A DNA stretch of 64,000 bases from Buchnera aphidicola (Periphyllus testudinaceus) (GCF_964059035.1 NZ_OZ060380.1:1-64000); one strand, 5' to 3'. Positions 25,600 through 37,605 are shown, counted from the first letter of the stretch. Numbers and translations are program-made. The notes: generated from the letters alone by a model not told the origin.

Positions 25600-28500
25600 T
25601 TATAAATTAGTTGAATTTAAAAGTTCAGATAAATTAGCAGAAGCTTCTTCTAAACTGATCTTTTTTTTTGAAGAATTTTTTTTTGTTCTATTTCCTTGAA
25701 ATTGATTAATTTTTTTATTTAATAATCTATCTTGATGATATTTATATCCAGTTCCTGCCGGAATTAATCTTCCTACGATAACATTTTCTTTTAAACCTCG
25801 TAAATCATCTATTTTTCCAGCAACTGCAGATTCTGTTAAAACTCTCGTTGTTTCTTGAAAAGATGCTGCAGAAATAAAAGATTCTGTTGCTAAAGAAGCT
25901 TTTGTAATTCCTAATAAATCTCTATTGTAAGATATTATTTTTTTATTTTGTTTTTTGAGTTTTATATTAGATATTCTAATTCTGGAATATTCTACTTGTT
26001 CTCCATTTAAAAATTCTGATTCACCATTATCTATAATTGTTGCTTTTCTTAGCATTTGTCTAATAATAGCTTCAATATGTTTGTCGTTGATTTTTACACC
26101 TTGTAATCGATATACTTCTTGTACTTCATTCACAATATATCTTGTTACAGATTGAATTCCTCGCAATCTCAATATGTCATGCGGTGATTCTGGACCATCA
26201 GATATTATATCTCCTTTTTCTACGCGTTCACCTTCAAAAACATTTAATTGTCTCCATTTTGGAATCATTTCTTCGTATATATTTTTTCCATTTAAAGGAG
26301 TAATAATTAATCTTCTTTTACCTTTTGTTTCTTTTCCAAAAGAAATTATTCCACTTTTTTCAGCTAAAATAGCTGGTTCTTTTGGTTTTCTAGCTTCAAA
26401 TAAATCAGCAACTCGTGGAAGACCCCCTGTAATATCTTTGGTACTTACAGATTCTTGAGGAACTTTAGCTAAAGTATCTCCTGATCTTATTTTTTCTCCA
26501 TTTTCTAATTGAATTATAGTTTTTCCTGGTAAAAAATATTGAGCAGGCATTTGTGTTCCTGGTATTAAAACATCATCTTTATTTGAATTAATTATTTTTA
26601 AAGATGGTCTTAGATCTTTTCCAAGTGAGCTTCTTTCAGACATATCTAAAATTATTATAGAAGATAAACCAGTTATTTCATCAGTTTGTTTAATGATACT
26701 TTGTCCTTCTAACATATCTACAAATTTTATATATCCATTAACTTCAGTAATTACAGGAATAGTATGTGGGTCCCAAACTGCTATAATTTCTCTAGAATAA
26801 ACTTTATCGCCATTTGTTTTTTCTAAAATAGTTCCATAAGGAATTTTATAACTTTCTTGAGTTCTACCTAATGAATCAATGATTTTTAATTCTACATTAC
26901 GTGCTGTAATAACAGTTTTTCCAGATGAATTAATAACAGATTTAGAATTATTTAATTTTAATATTCCAGTATTTCGGACTTGAATATTTGATTCTGTAAC
27001 TGATCTAGATGCTGCACCTCCAATGTGAAAAGTTCTCATTGTTAATTGAGTTCCTGGTTCTCCTATAGATTGTGCCGCTATTACACCAATAGCTTCTCCT
27101 TTTTTTACTAATTTTCCTCTAGCTAAATCTCTTCCATAACAATATGCGCATACTCCAAAATTTGTTTCGCAATGAACTATTGATCGAACTTCTACTGTGT
27201 CAATTGAATATTTTTCTAATAAATTACAGTATTTTTCGTTTAATAGAGTATTTTTTTTTATTAATATTTCTTGAGAGTGATTTTTAAAAATATTTTTTAA
27301 AGAAATTCTTCCTAATACTCTGTCTCTTAAAGGTTCTTTAACATTTCCTCCTTCAATTAAAGAAATCATTTCTATTCCATTTTTTGTTTTACAATTTTTT
27401 TCTGTTACTACAAGATCTTGAGCAACATCTACTAATCTTCGCGTTAAATATCCAGAGTTTGCTGTTTTTAAAGCAGTATCAGCAAGACCTTTTCGTGCTC
27501 CATGTGTAGAAATAAAATATTGTAAAACACTTAATCCTTCTCTAAAATTTGCTGTAATAGGTGTTTCAATAATAGATCCATCTGGCTTTGCCATTAATCC
27601 TCTCATTCCAGCTAATTGACGTATTTGAGCTGCTGATCCTCTTGCTCCAGAATCTGCCATAATAAAAATACTATTAAATGAAATTTGTTTTTTAATTTTT
27701 CCTTTTTTATTAATAATATTTTCTGTAGATAAATTTTTCATCATAGATTCAGATACTTTTTCGTTAGCTGTTGACCAAATATCTATAACTTTATTATATC
27801 TTTCTCCTGAAGTAACTAATCCTGATTGAAATTGTTCTTGTATTTCTAGAACTTCAGTTTTGGCTTCGTTAATGATTTCTGTTTTTTGTTTAGGTATTTT
27901 CATATCATCAATTCCAACAGAAGATCCTGAACGTGCTGCATAAGAGAATCCAGTGTACATTATTTGATCAGCAAAAATAACTGTTTTTTTAGTACCTAAA
28001 ATTCTATAACAAGTATTAATCATATCTGAAATAGTATTTTTTTTTAATGTTTTATTTACTATAGAAAAAGGAAGTCCTTTTGGGACAATTTTCCATAGTA
28101 TTGCTCTTCCAATAGTTGTTTTTACAATTTTTGTATTTTTTTTGTAGGTTTTTTTGTTTTTTTTAGAATATTCTGTAATTTTTATTTTTACAATAGAATG
28201 AAGTTCAGCAAAACCTAATTCATATACTTTTTCTGCTTCTTTTATATCAGATAGAAGCATGTTTTCTCCTTTTCCATTTATTTTTTCTCGTGTCATATAA
28301 TATAGTCCGAGAACTACATCTTGAGAAGGAACTATAATTGGTTCTCCATTTGCTGGAGAAAGGATATTATTTGTAGACATCATTAAGTTTTTTGCTTCAA
28401 CTTGAGATTCTATAGTTAATGGTATATGAACAGCCATTTGATCACCATCAAAATCTGCGTTATATGCAGCACATACTAATGGATGTAATTGAATAGCTTT

Positions 28501-29832
28501 TCCTTCTATTAATATTGGTTCAAAAGCTTGTATACCTAATCTATGTAAAGTAGGAGCTCTATTTAATAGTATTGGGTGTTTTTTAATAACTTCATCTAAA
28601 ACATCCCAAACAATTGATTCTTCTTTTTCTACCATTCTTTTTGCAGATTTTATAGTTGTAGCTAAATTTTTTTGTTCTAGTTTTCCATATATAAATGGTT
28701 TAAATAGTTCTAAAGCCATTTTTTTAGGTAATCCACATTGGTTTAATTTAAGATATGGACCAACTGTAATTACAGAACGACCTGAATAATCTACTCTTTT
28801 TCCAAGTAAATTTTGACGAAATCTACCTTGTTTTCCTTTAATCATATCAGCTAAAGATTTTAATGGTCTTTTATTAGATCCAATAATTGCTCTACCTCTT
28901 CTTCCATTATCTAGTAATGCATCTACAGATTCTTGCAACATTCTTTTTTCATTTCTAACAATAATATCTGGAGCAGATAATTCTAATAATCTTTTTAATC
29001 GATTGTTTCTGTTGATTACTCTTCTATATAAATCATTTAAATCAGATGTAGCAAATCTTCCTCCATCTAATGGAACTAATGGTCTTAAATCTGGTGGAAG
29101 AATTGGTAAAACTGTTAATATCATCCATTCTGGTTTATTTTTGGATTGTATAAAAGATTCTATTAATTTTATTCTTTTGGTAGTTTTTTTTTTTTTAGTT
29201 TCAGAGTTAGTTTTTTTTAGTTCTTTTCTTAGATTTTTATATTCTTTTTTTAAATTTATTCCTTTTAAAATTTTTTGTATTGCTTGTGCTCCCATTTCTA
29301 CTTGAAATTCATCTCCAAATTTTTCTGTAGCTTTAATGTTTTGTTCTTCTGTTAAAATAGAATTTTTTTTTAAATTAGTGGTTCCGTTATTAGTTACTAC
29401 ATATGATTCAAAATATAATACTCGTTCAATATCTCTTAATGGCATATCTAAAAGTAAACCGATTCTTGATGGTAATGATTTTAAAAACCATATATGAGCT
29501 ATAGGAGAAGCTAATTCAATATGACCCATTCTTTCTCTTCGAACTTTACTTTGAGTCACTTCTACTCCACATTTTTCACAAACTACTCCTCGATGTTTTA
29601 ATCTTTTATATTTTCCACATAAACATTCATAGTCTTTAACAGGACCAAATATTCTAGAACAGAATAATCCATCTCTTTCAGGCTTAAATGTTCTATAATT
29701 AATTGTTTCTGGTTTTTTGACTTCTCCATATGACCAAGATCTTATAACTTCAGGAGAAGGTAGTGAAATTTTTATTGCATTAAAATCTTCAGATTTATTT
29801 TTTTTTTTAATAAATTTAAATAGCTCTTTCAA
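25600..29832 (-). CDS. rpoC: RNA polymerase beta-prime subunit
   Basis: The product has 1410 residues (E. coli 1407). The N-terminal zinc site (CLCGKYKR...CEKCG, about 70-88), the catalytic [12 protein letters not shown] (about 458-469) and the second zinc site ([15 protein letters not shown]) are all intact. Long stretches are nearly identical to E. coli. It follows rpoB by 65 bases on the same strand. The long open frames on the opposite strand in this region are by-products of its codon pattern. Confidence 0.99.
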   Translation of the reverse strand: MKELFKFIKKKNKSEDFNAIKISLPSPEVIRSWSYGEVKKPETINYRTFKPERDGLFCSRIFGPVKDYECLCGKYKRLKHRGVVCEKCGVEVTQSKVRRERMGHIELASPIAHIWFLKSLPSRIGLLLDMPLRDIERVLYFESYVVTNNGTTNLKKNSILTEEQNIKATEKFGDEFQVEMGAQAIQKILKGINLKKEYKNLRKELKKTNSETKKKKTTKRIKLIESFIQSKNKPEWMILTVLPILPPDLRPLVPLDGGRFATSDLNDLYRRVINRNNRLKRLLELSAPDIIVRNEKRMLQESVDALLDNGRRGRAIIGSNKRPLKSLADMIKGKQGRFRQNLLGKRVDYSGRSVITVGPYLKLNQCGLPKKMALELFKPFIYGKLEQKNLATTIKSAKRMVEKEESIVWDVLDEVIKKHPILLNRAPTLHRLGIQAFEPILIEGKAIQLHPLVCAAYNADFDGDQMAVHIPLTIESQVEAKNLMMSTNNILSPANGEPIIVPSQDVVLGLYYMTREKINGKGENMLLSDIKEAEKVYELGFAELHSIVKIKITEYSKKNKKTYKKNTKIVKTTIGRAILWKIVPKGLPFSIVNKTLKKNTISDMINTCYRILGTKKTVIFADQIMYTGFSYAARSGSSVGIDDMKIPKQKTEIINEAKTEVLEIQEQFQSGLVTSGERYNKVIDIWSTANEKVSESMMKNLSTENIINKKGKIKKQISFNSIFIMADSGARGSAAQIRQLAGMRGLMAKPDGSIIETPITANFREGLSVLQYFISTHGARKGLADTALKTANSGYLTRRLVDVAQDLVVTEKNCKTKNGIEMISLIEGGNVKEPLRDRVLGRISLKNIFKNHSQEILIKKNTLLNEKYCNLLEKYSIDTVEVRSIVHCETNFGVCAYCYGRDLARGKLVKKGEAIGVIAAQSIGEPGTQLTMRTFHIGGAASRSVTESNIQVRNTGILKLNNSKSVINSSGKTVITARNVELKIIDSLGRTQESYKIPYGTILEKTNGDKVYSREIIAVWDPHTIPVITEVNGYIKFVDMLEGQSIIKQTDEITGLSSIIILDMSERSSLGKDLRPSLKIINSNKDDVLIPGTQMPAQYFLPGKTIIQLENGEKIRSGDTLAKVPQESVSTKDITGGLPRVADLFEARKPKEPAILAEKSGIISFGKETKGKRRLIITPLNGKNIYEEMIPKWRQLNVFEGERVEKGDIISDGPESPHDILRLRGIQSVTRYIVNEVQEVYRLQGVKINDKHIEAIIRQMLRKATIIDNGESEFLNGEQVEYSRIRISNIKLKKQNKKIISYNRDLLGITKASLATESFISAASFQETTRVLTESAVAGKIDDLRGLKENVIVGRLIPAGTGYKYHQDRLLNKKINQFQGNRTKKNSSKKKISLEEASANLSELLNSTNL

Positions 29833-29897
29833 AAATTTTTTCCTATTTTAAAGTATTATGTGAAATAAAATATGATTTTTTAATTTATAATAATGTT

Positions 29898-32800
29898 TTA
29901 ATCTTCTAATTCGATATTAATTCCTAAAGAACGTATTTCTTTTAATAAAACATTAAATGATTCTGGCATTCCAGGTTCCATTTTATGATTTCCATCAACA
30001 ATATTTTTATACATTTTTGTTCTTCCACTAACATCATCTGATTTTACTGTTAACATTTCTTGTAATGTATAAGAAGCTCCGTATGCTTCTAATGCCCATA
30101 CTTCCATTTCTCCAAATCTTTGCCCTCCAAATTGAGCTTTTCCTCCTAAAGGTTGTTGGGTAACTAAACTATAAGATCCTGTTGAACGTGCATGCATTTT
30201 GTCGTCAACTAAATGATTAAGTTTAAGTATATACATATATCCAACAGTTACTGGTCTTTCAAATTTTTGACCAGTTCTTCCATCAAATAAATGAATTTGT
30301 CCAGATTTAGGAAAATCTCCTAATTTTAAAAGATCTTTTATTTCTTTTTCCAGAGCTCCATCAAAAACAGGGGTAGAGACTGGAATGCCTTTTTTATAAT
30401 TTTTAGCTAAACATAATATTTCATCATCAGAAAAATTATTTAAATTTATTTTTTGGCGTGTATTATATCCTATATTAAAAGTTTTTTGCATAAAAGAACG
30501 TAAATTAAAGATTCTTTTTTTTTGTTTTAATATTTTTGTTATTTTATTTCCTATTCCTTTTGCAGCCATTCCTAAATGAGTTTCTAATATTTGCCCTATA
30601 TTCATTCTAGATGGTACTCCTAAAGGATTTAAAACAATATCTACAGGTATTCCATATTTATCATATGGCATATCTTCAACTGGATTAATTTTAGAAATTA
30701 CTCCTTTATTTCCGTGTCTTCCAGCCATTTTATCTCCTGTTTGTAAATATCTTTTAACTGCTAAATATACTTTTACTATTTTTAGTATTCCTGGTGATAA
30801 ATCGTCTCCTTGAGTAATTTTTTTTTTTTTCTCTATAAGTTTTTTTTTAAATGTTTTTTTTAATATTTTATATTGATGTTTAATTTTTTCTAATTTATTT
30901 TGATATTTTTTATTTTTTAATTTTAAAAAAATCCATTTTTCAGGAGATTTTTTTTTAAATTTTTTATATAATAAACCAGATTTTATTAAAATAGATTTAG
31001 TTTGTCTAAATAAACCTATTTCAAACATTTTTTTTTTGTCTGAAAGATCTTTTTTAATTTGATTTATTTGCATTTCTTCAATTTCAATTGTTCTTTTGTC
31101 TTTTTTTATTCCATCTCTAGTAAAAATTTGTATATCAATAACAGTACCTAAAACTCCATTAGGAACTCTTAAAGAGGAATCTTTTACATCAGATGCTTTT
31201 TCTCCAAAAATAGCTCTTAATAATTTTTCTTCTGGAGTTAGTTGAGTTTCTCCTTTTGGAGTAACTTTTCCAACTAAAATATCTCCTCCATGTACTTCTG
31301 CGCCAATATGAATAATTCCGGATTCATCTAATTTAGATAAAGCTGATTCTCCTATATTTGGTATATCAGAAGTTATTTCTTCAGGTCCTAATTTGGTATC
31401 TCTAGAAATACAAGATAGTTCTTGAATATGAATACTTGTAAATCTATCTTCTTGAACTACTTTTTCTGAAATTAAAATAGAATCTTCAAAGTTATAACCA
31501 TTCCATGGCATAAAAGCAACTCTCATATTTTGTCCTAAAGCTAATTCTCCTAGATCTGTAGCTGGACCATCGCTTAATACATCTCCTTTTTTTACAGTAT
31601 CTTTTAAAGATACACATGGAATTTGATTAATACATGTATTTTGGTTAGATCTTTTATATTTAATTAAATTGTAAATATCAATTCCTGCTTCATTAGATTT
31701 TATTTCTTTTTTATGAGCTTTAATTACAATTCTCGAAGCATCGATATAATGCACAGTTCCACTTCTTTTAGAAATTACAGTAACTCCAGAATCGACAGCT
31801 ACAGATCTTTCCATTCCAGTTCCAACTAATGGTTTTTCGGATTTTAAAATAGGAACTGCTTGTCTTTGCATGTTTGCTCCCATTAAAGCACGGTTTGCAT
31901 CGTCATGCTCTAGAAAAGGAATTAAAGATGCTCCAACAGATACAATTTGTTGATTTGATACATCCATATAATTTATTTGATTTTTTTTAAATAAACCGAA
32001 TTCGTTTTTATATCTGCAAGTAATTAATTTATCTGAAATTTTATTATTATTTTTTAGATTTGTGTTTGCTTGAGCAATTATAAAATTTCCTTCTTCAATA
32101 GCAGATAAATATTCTATTTTTTTAGTTACATATCCTTTTGATACAACTCTATAAGGAGTTTCTAAAAATCCATATTTGTTAGTTCTAGCATATATTGATA
32201 AAGAATTAATTAATCCAATATTTGGTCCTTCAGGTGTTTCAATTGGACACACTCTTCCATAATGAGTTGGATGAACATCTCGAACTTCGAATCCTGCTCT
32301 TTCTCGGGTTAGTCCTCCTACACCTAATGCAGAAATTCTTCTTTTGTGAGTAATTTCAGAAAGTGGATTATTTTGATCCATAAATTGTGATAGTTGACTA
32401 GACCCAAAAAATTCTTTTATTGCTGCAGAAATTGGTTTTGCGTTAATCATATCTTGAGGCATTGCAGCATCTATATCTCCAATAGATAATCTTTCTTTAA
32501 CTGCTCTTTCAACTCTAATTAAACCAATTCTAAACTGATTTTCTGCCATTTCTCCAATTGATCGAACTCGTCTATTTCCTAAATGATCTATATCATCGAC
32601 CTCTCCTTTTCCATTTCTTATATTAATTAATTTTTTTATTACATCAAGTATATCTTTTTTATCCAGTATATTTTTTCCAGTAATTTTATTTCTTAATAAT
32701 GATCGGTTAAATTTCATTCTTCCAACAGAAGATAAATCGTATCTTTCTTCTGAAAAAAATAAAGATTGAAATAAATTTTCTGAAGCTTCTTTTGTTGGAG

Positions 32801-33920
32801 GTTCTCCTGGTCTCATCATACGATAAATTTCTATTAAAGCACTTGTTTTATCTGTTGTGTGATCTGTTTTTAATGTTTCAGAGATATATGGACCATGATC
32901 TAAATCATTAGTAAATATTGTTTTAATTTTAGAAATTTCATTTTTTTTAATTTTTTCTAGAATTTCAGAAGTAAAAATTGAGTTTGCAGATATAATTAGT
33001 TCATTTTTTTTATCAAAATAGTTTTTTAAAGATGTTTTTCCAATAATATACTGTATAGGAATTTTTATAGAAAAAATTTTATTTTTTTCTAATTTTTTTA
33101 TATGTCTTGCTGTGACTCTTTCATTTTTTTTAACATATATAATATTATTTTTTTTAATTTCAAATGAAATTGTTTCTCCTCTTAATCTTTCTGGAATAAG
33201 TTTCATATAAACATTTTTTTTATTAATTAAAAATATATTTTTTTTAAAAAAAATTTTTAAAATTTTTTCAGAATTATATCCAAGAGCTTGTAAAAGAATT
33301 GTAACTGGAAATTTTCTTCGTCTATCAATTCTTACAAATAAATGATCTTTTGGATCAAATTCAAAATCTAACCAAGAACCTCTGTAAGGAATAATTCTAG
33401 CATTATATAAAACTTTTCCTGAAGAATGCGTTTTTCCTTTATCGCTATCAAAAAATACCCCTGGGCTTCTATGTAATTGTGAAACAACAACGCGTTCTGT
33501 TCCATTAATAATAAAAGTTCCATTTTTAGTCATTAAAGGTATTTCGCCCATATAAACTTCTTGTTCTTTAATATTTTTTATTTTTTTTTGTATAGAATCT
33601 TTTTCATATATTATTAATCTTAGAGTTACTCTTAAAGGAACTGAATATGTTAATCCTCTAATATGACATTCCATAACATTAAAACTTTTTTTTCCGAGTC
33701 TATATTTTACGTATTGAATTTCAGCATTTTCATTATAACTTTTTATTGGAAAAACTGATTTTAAAGCTGATTCTATTCCGTTTGATTTATTTTTTTTTTG
33801 ATTAATAAATTTTTTAAAGGAATTAATTTGTATGGATAATAAATAAGGAATTTTTAAAATTTCTTGTCTTTTTCCAAAATCTTTTCTTATTCTTTTTTTT
33901 TCTGTATAAGAGTAAACCAT
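29898..33920 (-). CDS. rpoB: RNA polymerase beta subunit
   Basis: The product has 1340 residues (E. coli 1342). The rifampicin-region block [20 protein letters not shown] and the [13 protein letters not shown] motif of the active centre are unchanged. A region around residues 965-1040, matching a variable E. coli insertion, has become very lysine-rich and carries a 13-base A tract (30818-30830). It is the last but one gene of the secE-nusG-rplKAJL-rpoBC array, with a hairpin between rplL and rpoB. Confidence 0.99.
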   Translation of the reverse strand: MVYSYTEKKRIRKDFGKRQEILKIPYLLSIQINSFKKFINQKKNKSNGIESALKSVFPIKSYNENAEIQYVKYRLGKKSFNVMECHIRGLTYSVPLRVTLRLIIYEKDSIQKKIKNIKEQEVYMGEIPLMTKNGTFIINGTERVVVSQLHRSPGVFFDSDKGKTHSSGKVLYNARIIPYRGSWLDFEFDPKDHLFVRIDRRRKFPVTILLQALGYNSEKILKIFFKKNIFLINKKNVYMKLIPERLRGETISFEIKKNNIIYVKKNERVTARHIKKLEKNKIFSIKIPIQYIIGKTSLKNYFDKKNELIISANSIFTSEILEKIKKNEISKIKTIFTNDLDHGPYISETLKTDHTTDKTSALIEIYRMMRPGEPPTKEASENLFQSLFFSEERYDLSSVGRMKFNRSLLRNKITGKNILDKKDILDVIKKLINIRNGKGEVDDIDHLGNRRVRSIGEMAENQFRIGLIRVERAVKERLSIGDIDAAMPQDMINAKPISAAIKEFFGSSQLSQFMDQNNPLSEITHKRRISALGVGGLTRERAGFEVRDVHPTHYGRVCPIETPEGPNIGLINSLSIYARTNKYGFLETPYRVVSKGYVTKKIEYLSAIEEGNFIIAQANTNLKNNNKISDKLITCRYKNEFGLFKKNQINYMDVSNQQIVSVGASLIPFLEHDDANRALMGANMQRQAVPILKSEKPLVGTGMERSVAVDSGVTVISKRSGTVHYIDASRIVIKAHKKEIKSNEAGIDIYNLIKYKRSNQNTCINQIPCVSLKDTVKKGDVLSDGPATDLGELALGQNMRVAFMPWNGYNFEDSILISEKVVQEDRFTSIHIQELSCISRDTKLGPEEITSDIPNIGESALSKLDESGIIHIGAEVHGGDILVGKVTPKGETQLTPEEKLLRAIFGEKASDVKDSSLRVPNGVLGTVIDIQIFTRDGIKKDKRTIEIEEMQINQIKKDLSDKKKMFEIGLFRQTKSILIKSGLLYKKFKKKSPEKWIFLKLKNKKYQNKLEKIKHQYKILKKTFKKKLIEKKKKITQGDDLSPGILKIVKVYLAVKRYLQTGDKMAGRHGNKGVISKINPVEDMPYDKYGIPVDIVLNPLGVPSRMNIGQILETHLGMAAKGIGNKITKILKQKKRIFNLRSFMQKTFNIGYNTRQKINLNNFSDDEILCLAKNYKKGIPVSTPVFDGALEKEIKDLLKLGDFPKSGQIHLFDGRTGQKFERPVTVGYMYILKLNHLVDDKMHARSTGSYSLVTQQPLGGKAQFGGQRFGEMEVWALEAYGASYTLQEMLTVKSDDVSGRTKMYKNIVDGNHKMEPGMPESFNVLLKEIRSLGINIELED
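30818..30830 (-). repeat. 13-base poly-A tract in rpoB
   Basis: Thirteen consecutive T on the plus strand encode a lysine run just before [10 protein letters not shown] in the beta subunit. The frame is intact as read. Confidence 0.9.
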
Positions 33921-34015
33921 TTTGTTTCTCTTTTAATGAAAGTTTTATAAATATTTTTTTTTAAAAAAATTTGTTTAAAAAAAATTTATGTTTTTTTAAA
34001 AAAATTTTGTAAAAT

Positions 34016-34038
34016 AGCTGGTGATTTTTTCACCAGCT
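34016..34038 (-). terminator. attenuator hairpin between rplL and rpoB
   Basis: AGCTGGTGA and TCACCAGCT form a perfect 9-bp stem with a 5-base loop in the rplL-rpoB gap. E. coli has a partial terminator and RNase III site at the same place, lowering rpoBC expression relative to the ribosomal proteins. On the minus strand the hairpin is followed by an interrupted T-run, fitting partial termination. Confidence 0.6.
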
Positions 34039-34076
34039 TGATTTTTTAAAATTTTTTAAGAAATAAAAAATCAATA

Positions 34077-34445
34077 TTATTTTAATTCTACTATTGCGCC
34101 AGCTGTTTCTAGTGTTTTTTTTAAAGATTCGGCTTCTTCTTTATTAACTTTTTCTTTTATAATAGTAGGTGCAGATTCTACTAAATCTTTAGCTTCTTTT
34201 AGCCCTAGAGTTGTTAAACTTCTTACAGCTCTTATTACAGAAACTTTGTTTTTTCCTATAGATTGTATATGAACATCAAATTCTACTTTTTCTTCTATTT
34301 TTTTTTCTTCTTGTTGTATATTTTGGTTTGTGATTTGTGTTGCTGAAACTCCAAATTTTTTTTCCATGGATTTTATTAATTCCATTATTTCCATTACTGA
34401 CATTTGTGAGACAGTATTTATTATTTCTTTTTTATTAATAGACAT
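34077..34445 (-). CDS. rplL: 50S ribosomal protein L7/L12
   Basis: The stalk protein that recruits translation factors. I place the start at ATG 34445 (MSINKKEII..., aligned to E. coli MSITKDQII); the in-frame TTG four codons earlier overlaps the TTGGAA ribosome-binding site and is not the start. The product has 122 residues (E. coli 121). The N-terminal dimerisation part, a hinge made polar instead of alanine-rich, and the C-terminal factor-binding domain ([26 protein letters not shown]) are visible. Confidence 0.97.
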   Translation of the reverse strand: MSINKKEIINTVSQMSVMEIMELIKSMEKKFGVSATQITNQNIQQEEKKIEEKVEFDVHIQSIGKNKVSVIRAVRSLTTLGLKEAKDLVESAPTIIKEKVNKEEAESLKKTLETAGAIVELK

Positions 34446-34481
34446 TTTTTTTTCCAATTTTAAATAAATTTTATTTCTATT

Positions 34482-34973
34482 TTATTCTTTTTTATTTTTT
34501 ATAGACATAAGAGTTCTAACTAATTTTCCTATTGTTGCTTCTTTTATTGTAAACATTAGTTTTTGTATAGATTCTTTATATGTAGGTATTGATACTAATT
34601 TTTTTATTTTTTTTGATTTAATAAATTTACCTTCAAAAGCTGCTCCTTTTATTTTAAAAGTTTTGTTTTCTTTTGAAAATAAATATAATAATTTTGCTGC
34701 ACTTCCAGGATTTTTTATAGAATAAGCAATTAGAGTAAAATTTTTTAATTTCTTTTTTAAACATTCAAATTGTGTTTTATGAATTGCTTTTTTTAGTAAT
34801 GTATTTTTTATGACTTTAATTTTAACGTTGTTTTTTCTTGCGTTTTTTCTTAATATATTTATTTTATTTGAATTAATTTTTTTTGGATCTGCTATTACTG
34901 CTGATAATGAATTTTCGGATATTTTTTTTATTTCATTTATTATTTTTTTTTTTTTTTTAATATTAATAGACAT
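34482..34973 (-). CDS. rplJ: 50S ribosomal protein L10
   Basis: L10 anchors L7/L12 dimers to the ribosome and, in E. coli, represses its own operon by binding the mRNA leader. The product has 163 residues (E. coli 165). Family blocks include SAVIADPKKI and the central VIKNTLLKKAI. The coding sequence has a 16-base A tract only 15 bases after the start codon (34943-34958, codons 6 to 11), the longest homopolymer I find; it is in frame as read. An AGGAG ribosome-binding site precedes the ATG. Confidence 0.96.
   Translation of the reverse strand: MSINIKKKKKIINEIKKISENSLSAVIADPKKINSNKINILRKNARKNNVKIKVIKNTLLKKAIHKTQFECLKKKLKNFTLIAYSIKNPGSAAKLLYLFSKENKTFKIKGAAFEGKFIKSKKIKKLVSIPTYKESIQKLMFTIKEATIGKLVRTLMSIKNKKE
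34943..34958 (-). repeat. 16-base poly-A tract near the start of rplJ
   Basis: Sixteen consecutive T on the plus strand; in the mRNA they encode lysines 6-10 and the first base of the next isoleucine codon. It is the longest homopolymer inside a gene that I find in this window. Confidence 0.92.
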
Positions 34974-35147
34974 TTTTACTCCTAGATTTTTTTAAAGAAA
35001 TCCTTTATAATTATTTTTAATATTATTGTATATATTTTAAATATTGATCAAGATTTCATTAATAAAATTTAAGAATTAATTTTTTATATTTTAATATTTT
35101 TTTTGTAAAGAAATTTAATTATATTTTTTCATAATAAAAATAAAAAA

Positions 35148-35192
35148 CCTAATTTCTAACTAAAATATAAAGAAATTAATTAAGAAACTAGG
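35148..35192 (-). terminator. terminator/attenuator after rplA, before rplJ
   Basis: On the minus strand CCTAGTTTCT pairs with AGAAATTAGG (10 bp, one wobble) around a 25-base loop and is followed by TTTTTTATTTTT, a classic intrinsic terminator. It begins about 40 bases after the rplA stop. E. coli has the L10-controlled leader of rplJ in the same gap, so it may split rplKA from rplJL-rpoBC. Confidence 0.58.
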
Positions 35193-35231
35193 ATAGTTTA
35201 TATATTTTAAAAAAAAATAATTTTTTAATTT

Positions 35232-35906
35232 TTACTCTAAAATAGATTGTTTAATTTGTATTGCTTGTCCCATTGTAGTGGTTAAAAATATTTTTTTTAA
35301 ATATATTCCTTTCATTTTATTAGGCTTTTGTTTTTTTAGATCTGTTATTAAACTAATTAAATTTTCTTTTATTTGAATTTCAGAAAAATTTGTTTTTCCT
35401 ATAGATGCATGAATAATTCCATTTTTATCATTTTTATATCTTATTTGTCCATTTTTTATTTTTTTAATAGTTTTATAAATGTTTGATGTAATAGTTCCAA
35501 TTTTATGATTTGGCATTAATCCTTTTGGTCCTAAAATAGATCCTAAAGAACTTACTATTTTCATAGATTTTGGTGTTGCAACAGTTATATCAAATTTAAT
35601 TTTATTTTTTTTAATTTTTTTAGCTAAGTCATCCATTCCAATGAATTCTGCTCCAGCTTTTTTAGCTTCTTTTGCTTCTTCTCCGTCTGCAAATACTGCT
35701 ATTTTTATTTTTTTACCATTCCCATGAGGTAAAACTGTTGCTCCTCTAATGTTTTGGTCTGTTTTTTTTGGATCAATTCCTAACATTATAGCTATATCAA
35801 AACTTTCAACAAATTTTTTTTTAGATTTGTCTTTTAAAATTGATATTGCTTTTATGATATTCATTTTTTTTAATATATGATTTTTTTTTTTATTATTATT
35901 TTTCAT
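35232..35906 (-). CDS. rplA: 50S ribosomal protein L1
   Basis: L1 forms the mobile L1 stalk by the E site. The product has 224 residues (E. coli 234), the difference being a short, lysine-rich N-terminus. The blocks SDQNIRGATVLPHG-like (here TDQNIRGATVLPHG), GPKGLMPN and the C-terminal KGIYLKKIFLTTTMG are clear. It starts 3 bases after the rplK stop. Confidence 0.97.
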   Translation of the reverse strand: MKNNNKKKNHILKKMNIIKAISILKDKSKKKFVESFDIAIMLGIDPKKTDQNIRGATVLPHGNGKKIKIAVFADGEEAKEAKKAGAEFIGMDDLAKKIKKNKIKFDITVATPKSMKIVSSLGSILGPKGLMPNHKIGTITSNIYKTIKKIKNGQIRYKNDKNGIIHASIGKTNFSEIQIKENLISLITDLKKQKPNKMKGIYLKKIFLTTTMGQAIQIKQSILE

Positions 35907-35909
35907 TTT

Positions 35910-36341
35910 TTAAGATTTTTCTATTTTTAAACCCATAGATTTTGCTGTTCCTATAATAGATAGGCACATTTTTTTTATATTACGTCCTGTCATATCTTTT
36001 TTTTTAATTTTTGCAATTTCTTGAATTTTTGAAATATTAATTTTTCCTACAAATTCAATGTTTGGTTTTTTAGATCCTGATTTTATTCCTGCATATTTTT
36101 TTAATAAAATTGATGCTGGAGGAGTTTTTGTAATAAATGAAAAAGTTTTATCGGAAAACACAGTTATTACAACTGGTGTAGGTACTCCTTTTTCTAATTT
36201 ATTAGTTTCAGAATTAAATTGTTTACAAAAATCCATAATATTTAATCCTTTTTGCCCTAAAGCTGGACCAACAGGTGGGCTAGGATTTGCTTGTCCAGCA
36301 GGAACTTGAAGTTTTATATATCCTGTTATTTTTTTAGACAT
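35910..36341 (-). CDS. rplK: 50S ribosomal protein L11
   Basis: L11 binds the GTPase centre of 23S rRNA. The product has 143 residues (E. coli 142) and opens with the conserved [20 protein letters not shown] (about 11-30); [11 protein letters not shown] and the C-terminal [11 protein letters not shown] are also typical. A GAGAA ribosome-binding site precedes the ATG. It lies between nusG and rplA. Confidence 0.98.
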   Translation of the reverse strand: MSKKITGYIKLQVPAGQANPSPPVGPALGQKGLNIMDFCKQFNSETNKLEKGVPTPVVITVFSDKTFSFITKTPPASILLKKYAGIKSGSKKPNIEFVGKINISKIQEIAKIKKKDMTGRNIKKMCLSIIGTAKSMGLKIEKS

Positions 36342-36367
36342 TATTTTCTCTTTGTTTTTAAAATTTT

Positions 36368-36924
36368 TTATTTAAGAATTTTTTCTACATGATTAAAGTC
36401 TAATTCTACTGGAGTTGATCGCCCAAATATTGAAACAGATACTTTTAGTCTATTTTTTTCATAATCTATTGTTTCTACTATTCCATTAAAATCTGAAAAT
36501 GGTCCATTATTTATTCTAACACTTTCTCCAGGTTCAAATAGTATTTTAGGTCTTGGTTTATTACCAATTTTTAAAAGTTTATTTTTTATTTTTTTTATTT
36601 CTGTTTTGTTAATTGGAAAGGGATTTTCTGGAGATCCTCCAATAAATCCTATAACTTTTGGAATACTTTTTATTAAATGCCAGCTTTTTTCGTTCATAAT
36701 CATTTTTATTAAAACGTATCCAGGAAAAAATTTGCAATCACTTTTTTTTCTTTTTCCTTTTTTTATTTCTATGACTTCTTCAGATGGTACTAATATTCTT
36801 GAAAATATTGTTTTTAATTTTTTTTGTTTGATTTGTTCTTTTATAGATTTGACAACTTTATCTTCAAATCCTGAATAAATTTGTATAGCATACCATTTTT
36901 TTTTTTGTGGTTTTTTATTTTCAT
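36368..36924 (-). pseudogene. nusG: transcription factor NusG, frame broken at a poly-A tract
   Basis: NusG binds RNA polymerase and links it to ribosomes and Rho. Two frames together spell the whole protein. The start ATG (36924-36922) follows TAAGG, whose TAA is the secE stop. After MKIKNH comes an 11-base A tract (36896-36906); translated as written it stops after 27 residues. From TGG after the tract another frame reads [15 protein letters not shown] through [11 protein letters not shown] to the end, matching E. coli (RWYVVQAFSGFE). One extra A, or two fewer, joins them into about 185 residues (E. coli 181). The second frame has no start codon before the tract. NusG being important, rescue by RNA polymerase slippage is likely, so this may be a working gene. 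Confidence 0.9.
36896..36906 (-). repeat. 11-base poly-A tract interrupting nusG
   Basis: Eleven consecutive T on the plus strand, counted directly, between codon 6 and the conserved tryptophan of NusG. Twelve or nine would keep the frame. Confidence 0.92.
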
Positions 36925-36931
36925 AATAACC

Positions 36932-37315
36932 TTAGTATTTTATAGATGTAATAAAAGATATTAAATAAAATATTATATTATCTAAACCCCACAAGACCAT
37001 TGATATTAAAATACTTATTAAAATAATAATAAATGTTGTGTTTAATGTGTCTTTTTTTTTTGGCCATGTGATGTTTTTTATTTCTATTTGTATATCTTTA
37101 TATATGGATTGAAGAAAAGTATAGTATTTATTTATAATTAAAATTATTATTATAAGTGATAAAAGAAAAATAAATATTGTAAAATATTTTAAAGTTGTTG
37201 ATGGAAAATTATATTTTTTAATAAAAAACATAATAAAAATAATTAAAATATTTCCTAAAACACATTTTTTTTTTTTTAAAATTGTAAATATTGTGTTTAA
37301 AATTTTAGATTTCAT
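36932..37315 (-). CDS. secE: preprotein translocase subunit SecE
   Basis: SecE clamps SecY in the protein channel. The product has 127 residues, as in E. coli. Three membrane segments are visible (about 20-33, 41-63 and 95-125), with the conserved amphipathic block [17 protein letters not shown] before the last. Its stop overlaps the ribosome-binding site of nusG, so the two are probably coupled. tufB, which sits between the tRNA cluster and secE in E. coli, is missing. Confidence 0.95.
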   Translation of the reverse strand: MKSKILNTIFTILKKKKCVLGNILIIFIMFFIKKYNFPSTTLKYFTIFIFLLSLIIIILIINKYYTFLQSIYKDIQIEIKNITWPKKKDTLNTTFIIILISILISMVLWGLDNIIFYLISFITSIKY

Positions 37316-37385
37316 AAGAAATCCTAAAAAAGTTTTATATAAAATTATTATAACAAAAAATTTTTAATATTAAATATCAGATTAA

Positions 37386-37459
37386 TGCTGATACTCAGAT
37401 TTGAACTGAGGATCTCACCCTTACCAAGGGTGCGCTTTAACCGACTAAGCCATATCAGC
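37386..37459 (-). tRNA. tRNA-Thr (GGT)
   Basis: A 74-base cloverleaf on the minus strand, acceptor GCTGATA/TATCAGC, anticodon loop with TTGGTAA giving GGT, T-loop TTCAAAT, discriminator A, no encoded CCA. It is the last tRNA before secE, the place of thrT in E. coli. Confidence 0.95.
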
Positions 37460-37517
37460 TTTTTTAAAATTTTTTTAAAAAATATTGTATTATTTTTTAT
37501 AAAAATTTTAAGTATTG

Positions 37518-37589
37518 AGCGAACAGTGGGAATTGAACCCACATCTTCAACTTGGAAGGTTGAGGTAATGTCCTTTATACCATGCTCGC
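37518..37589 (-). tRNA. tRNA-Gly (TCC)
   Basis: A 72-base cloverleaf on the minus strand, acceptor GCGAGCA/TGTTCGC with one G-U pair, anticodon TCC in CTTCCAA, T-loop TTCAATT, discriminator T as in E. coli glyT. No encoded CCA. Confidence 0.95.
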
Positions 37590-37605
37590 TTTTTATTTAT
37601 TATTT

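Noticed and set aside
25955..29305. Plus-strand open frames of 66, 94 and 100 codons across rpoC
   Set aside because: They lie opposite highly conserved rpoC codons, have no ribosome-binding site and resemble no family.
34446..34457. TTG start for rplL
   Set aside because: The TTGGAA there serves as ribosome-binding site; the next ATG aligns with the L7/L12 start.
36368..36703. A short 111-residue protein starting at an internal ATG of nusG
   Set aside because: The same frame reads on upstream through clear NusG sequence to the conserved tryptophan and has no ribosome-binding site at the internal ATG. It is the back part of a frame-broken nusG, not a separate gene.
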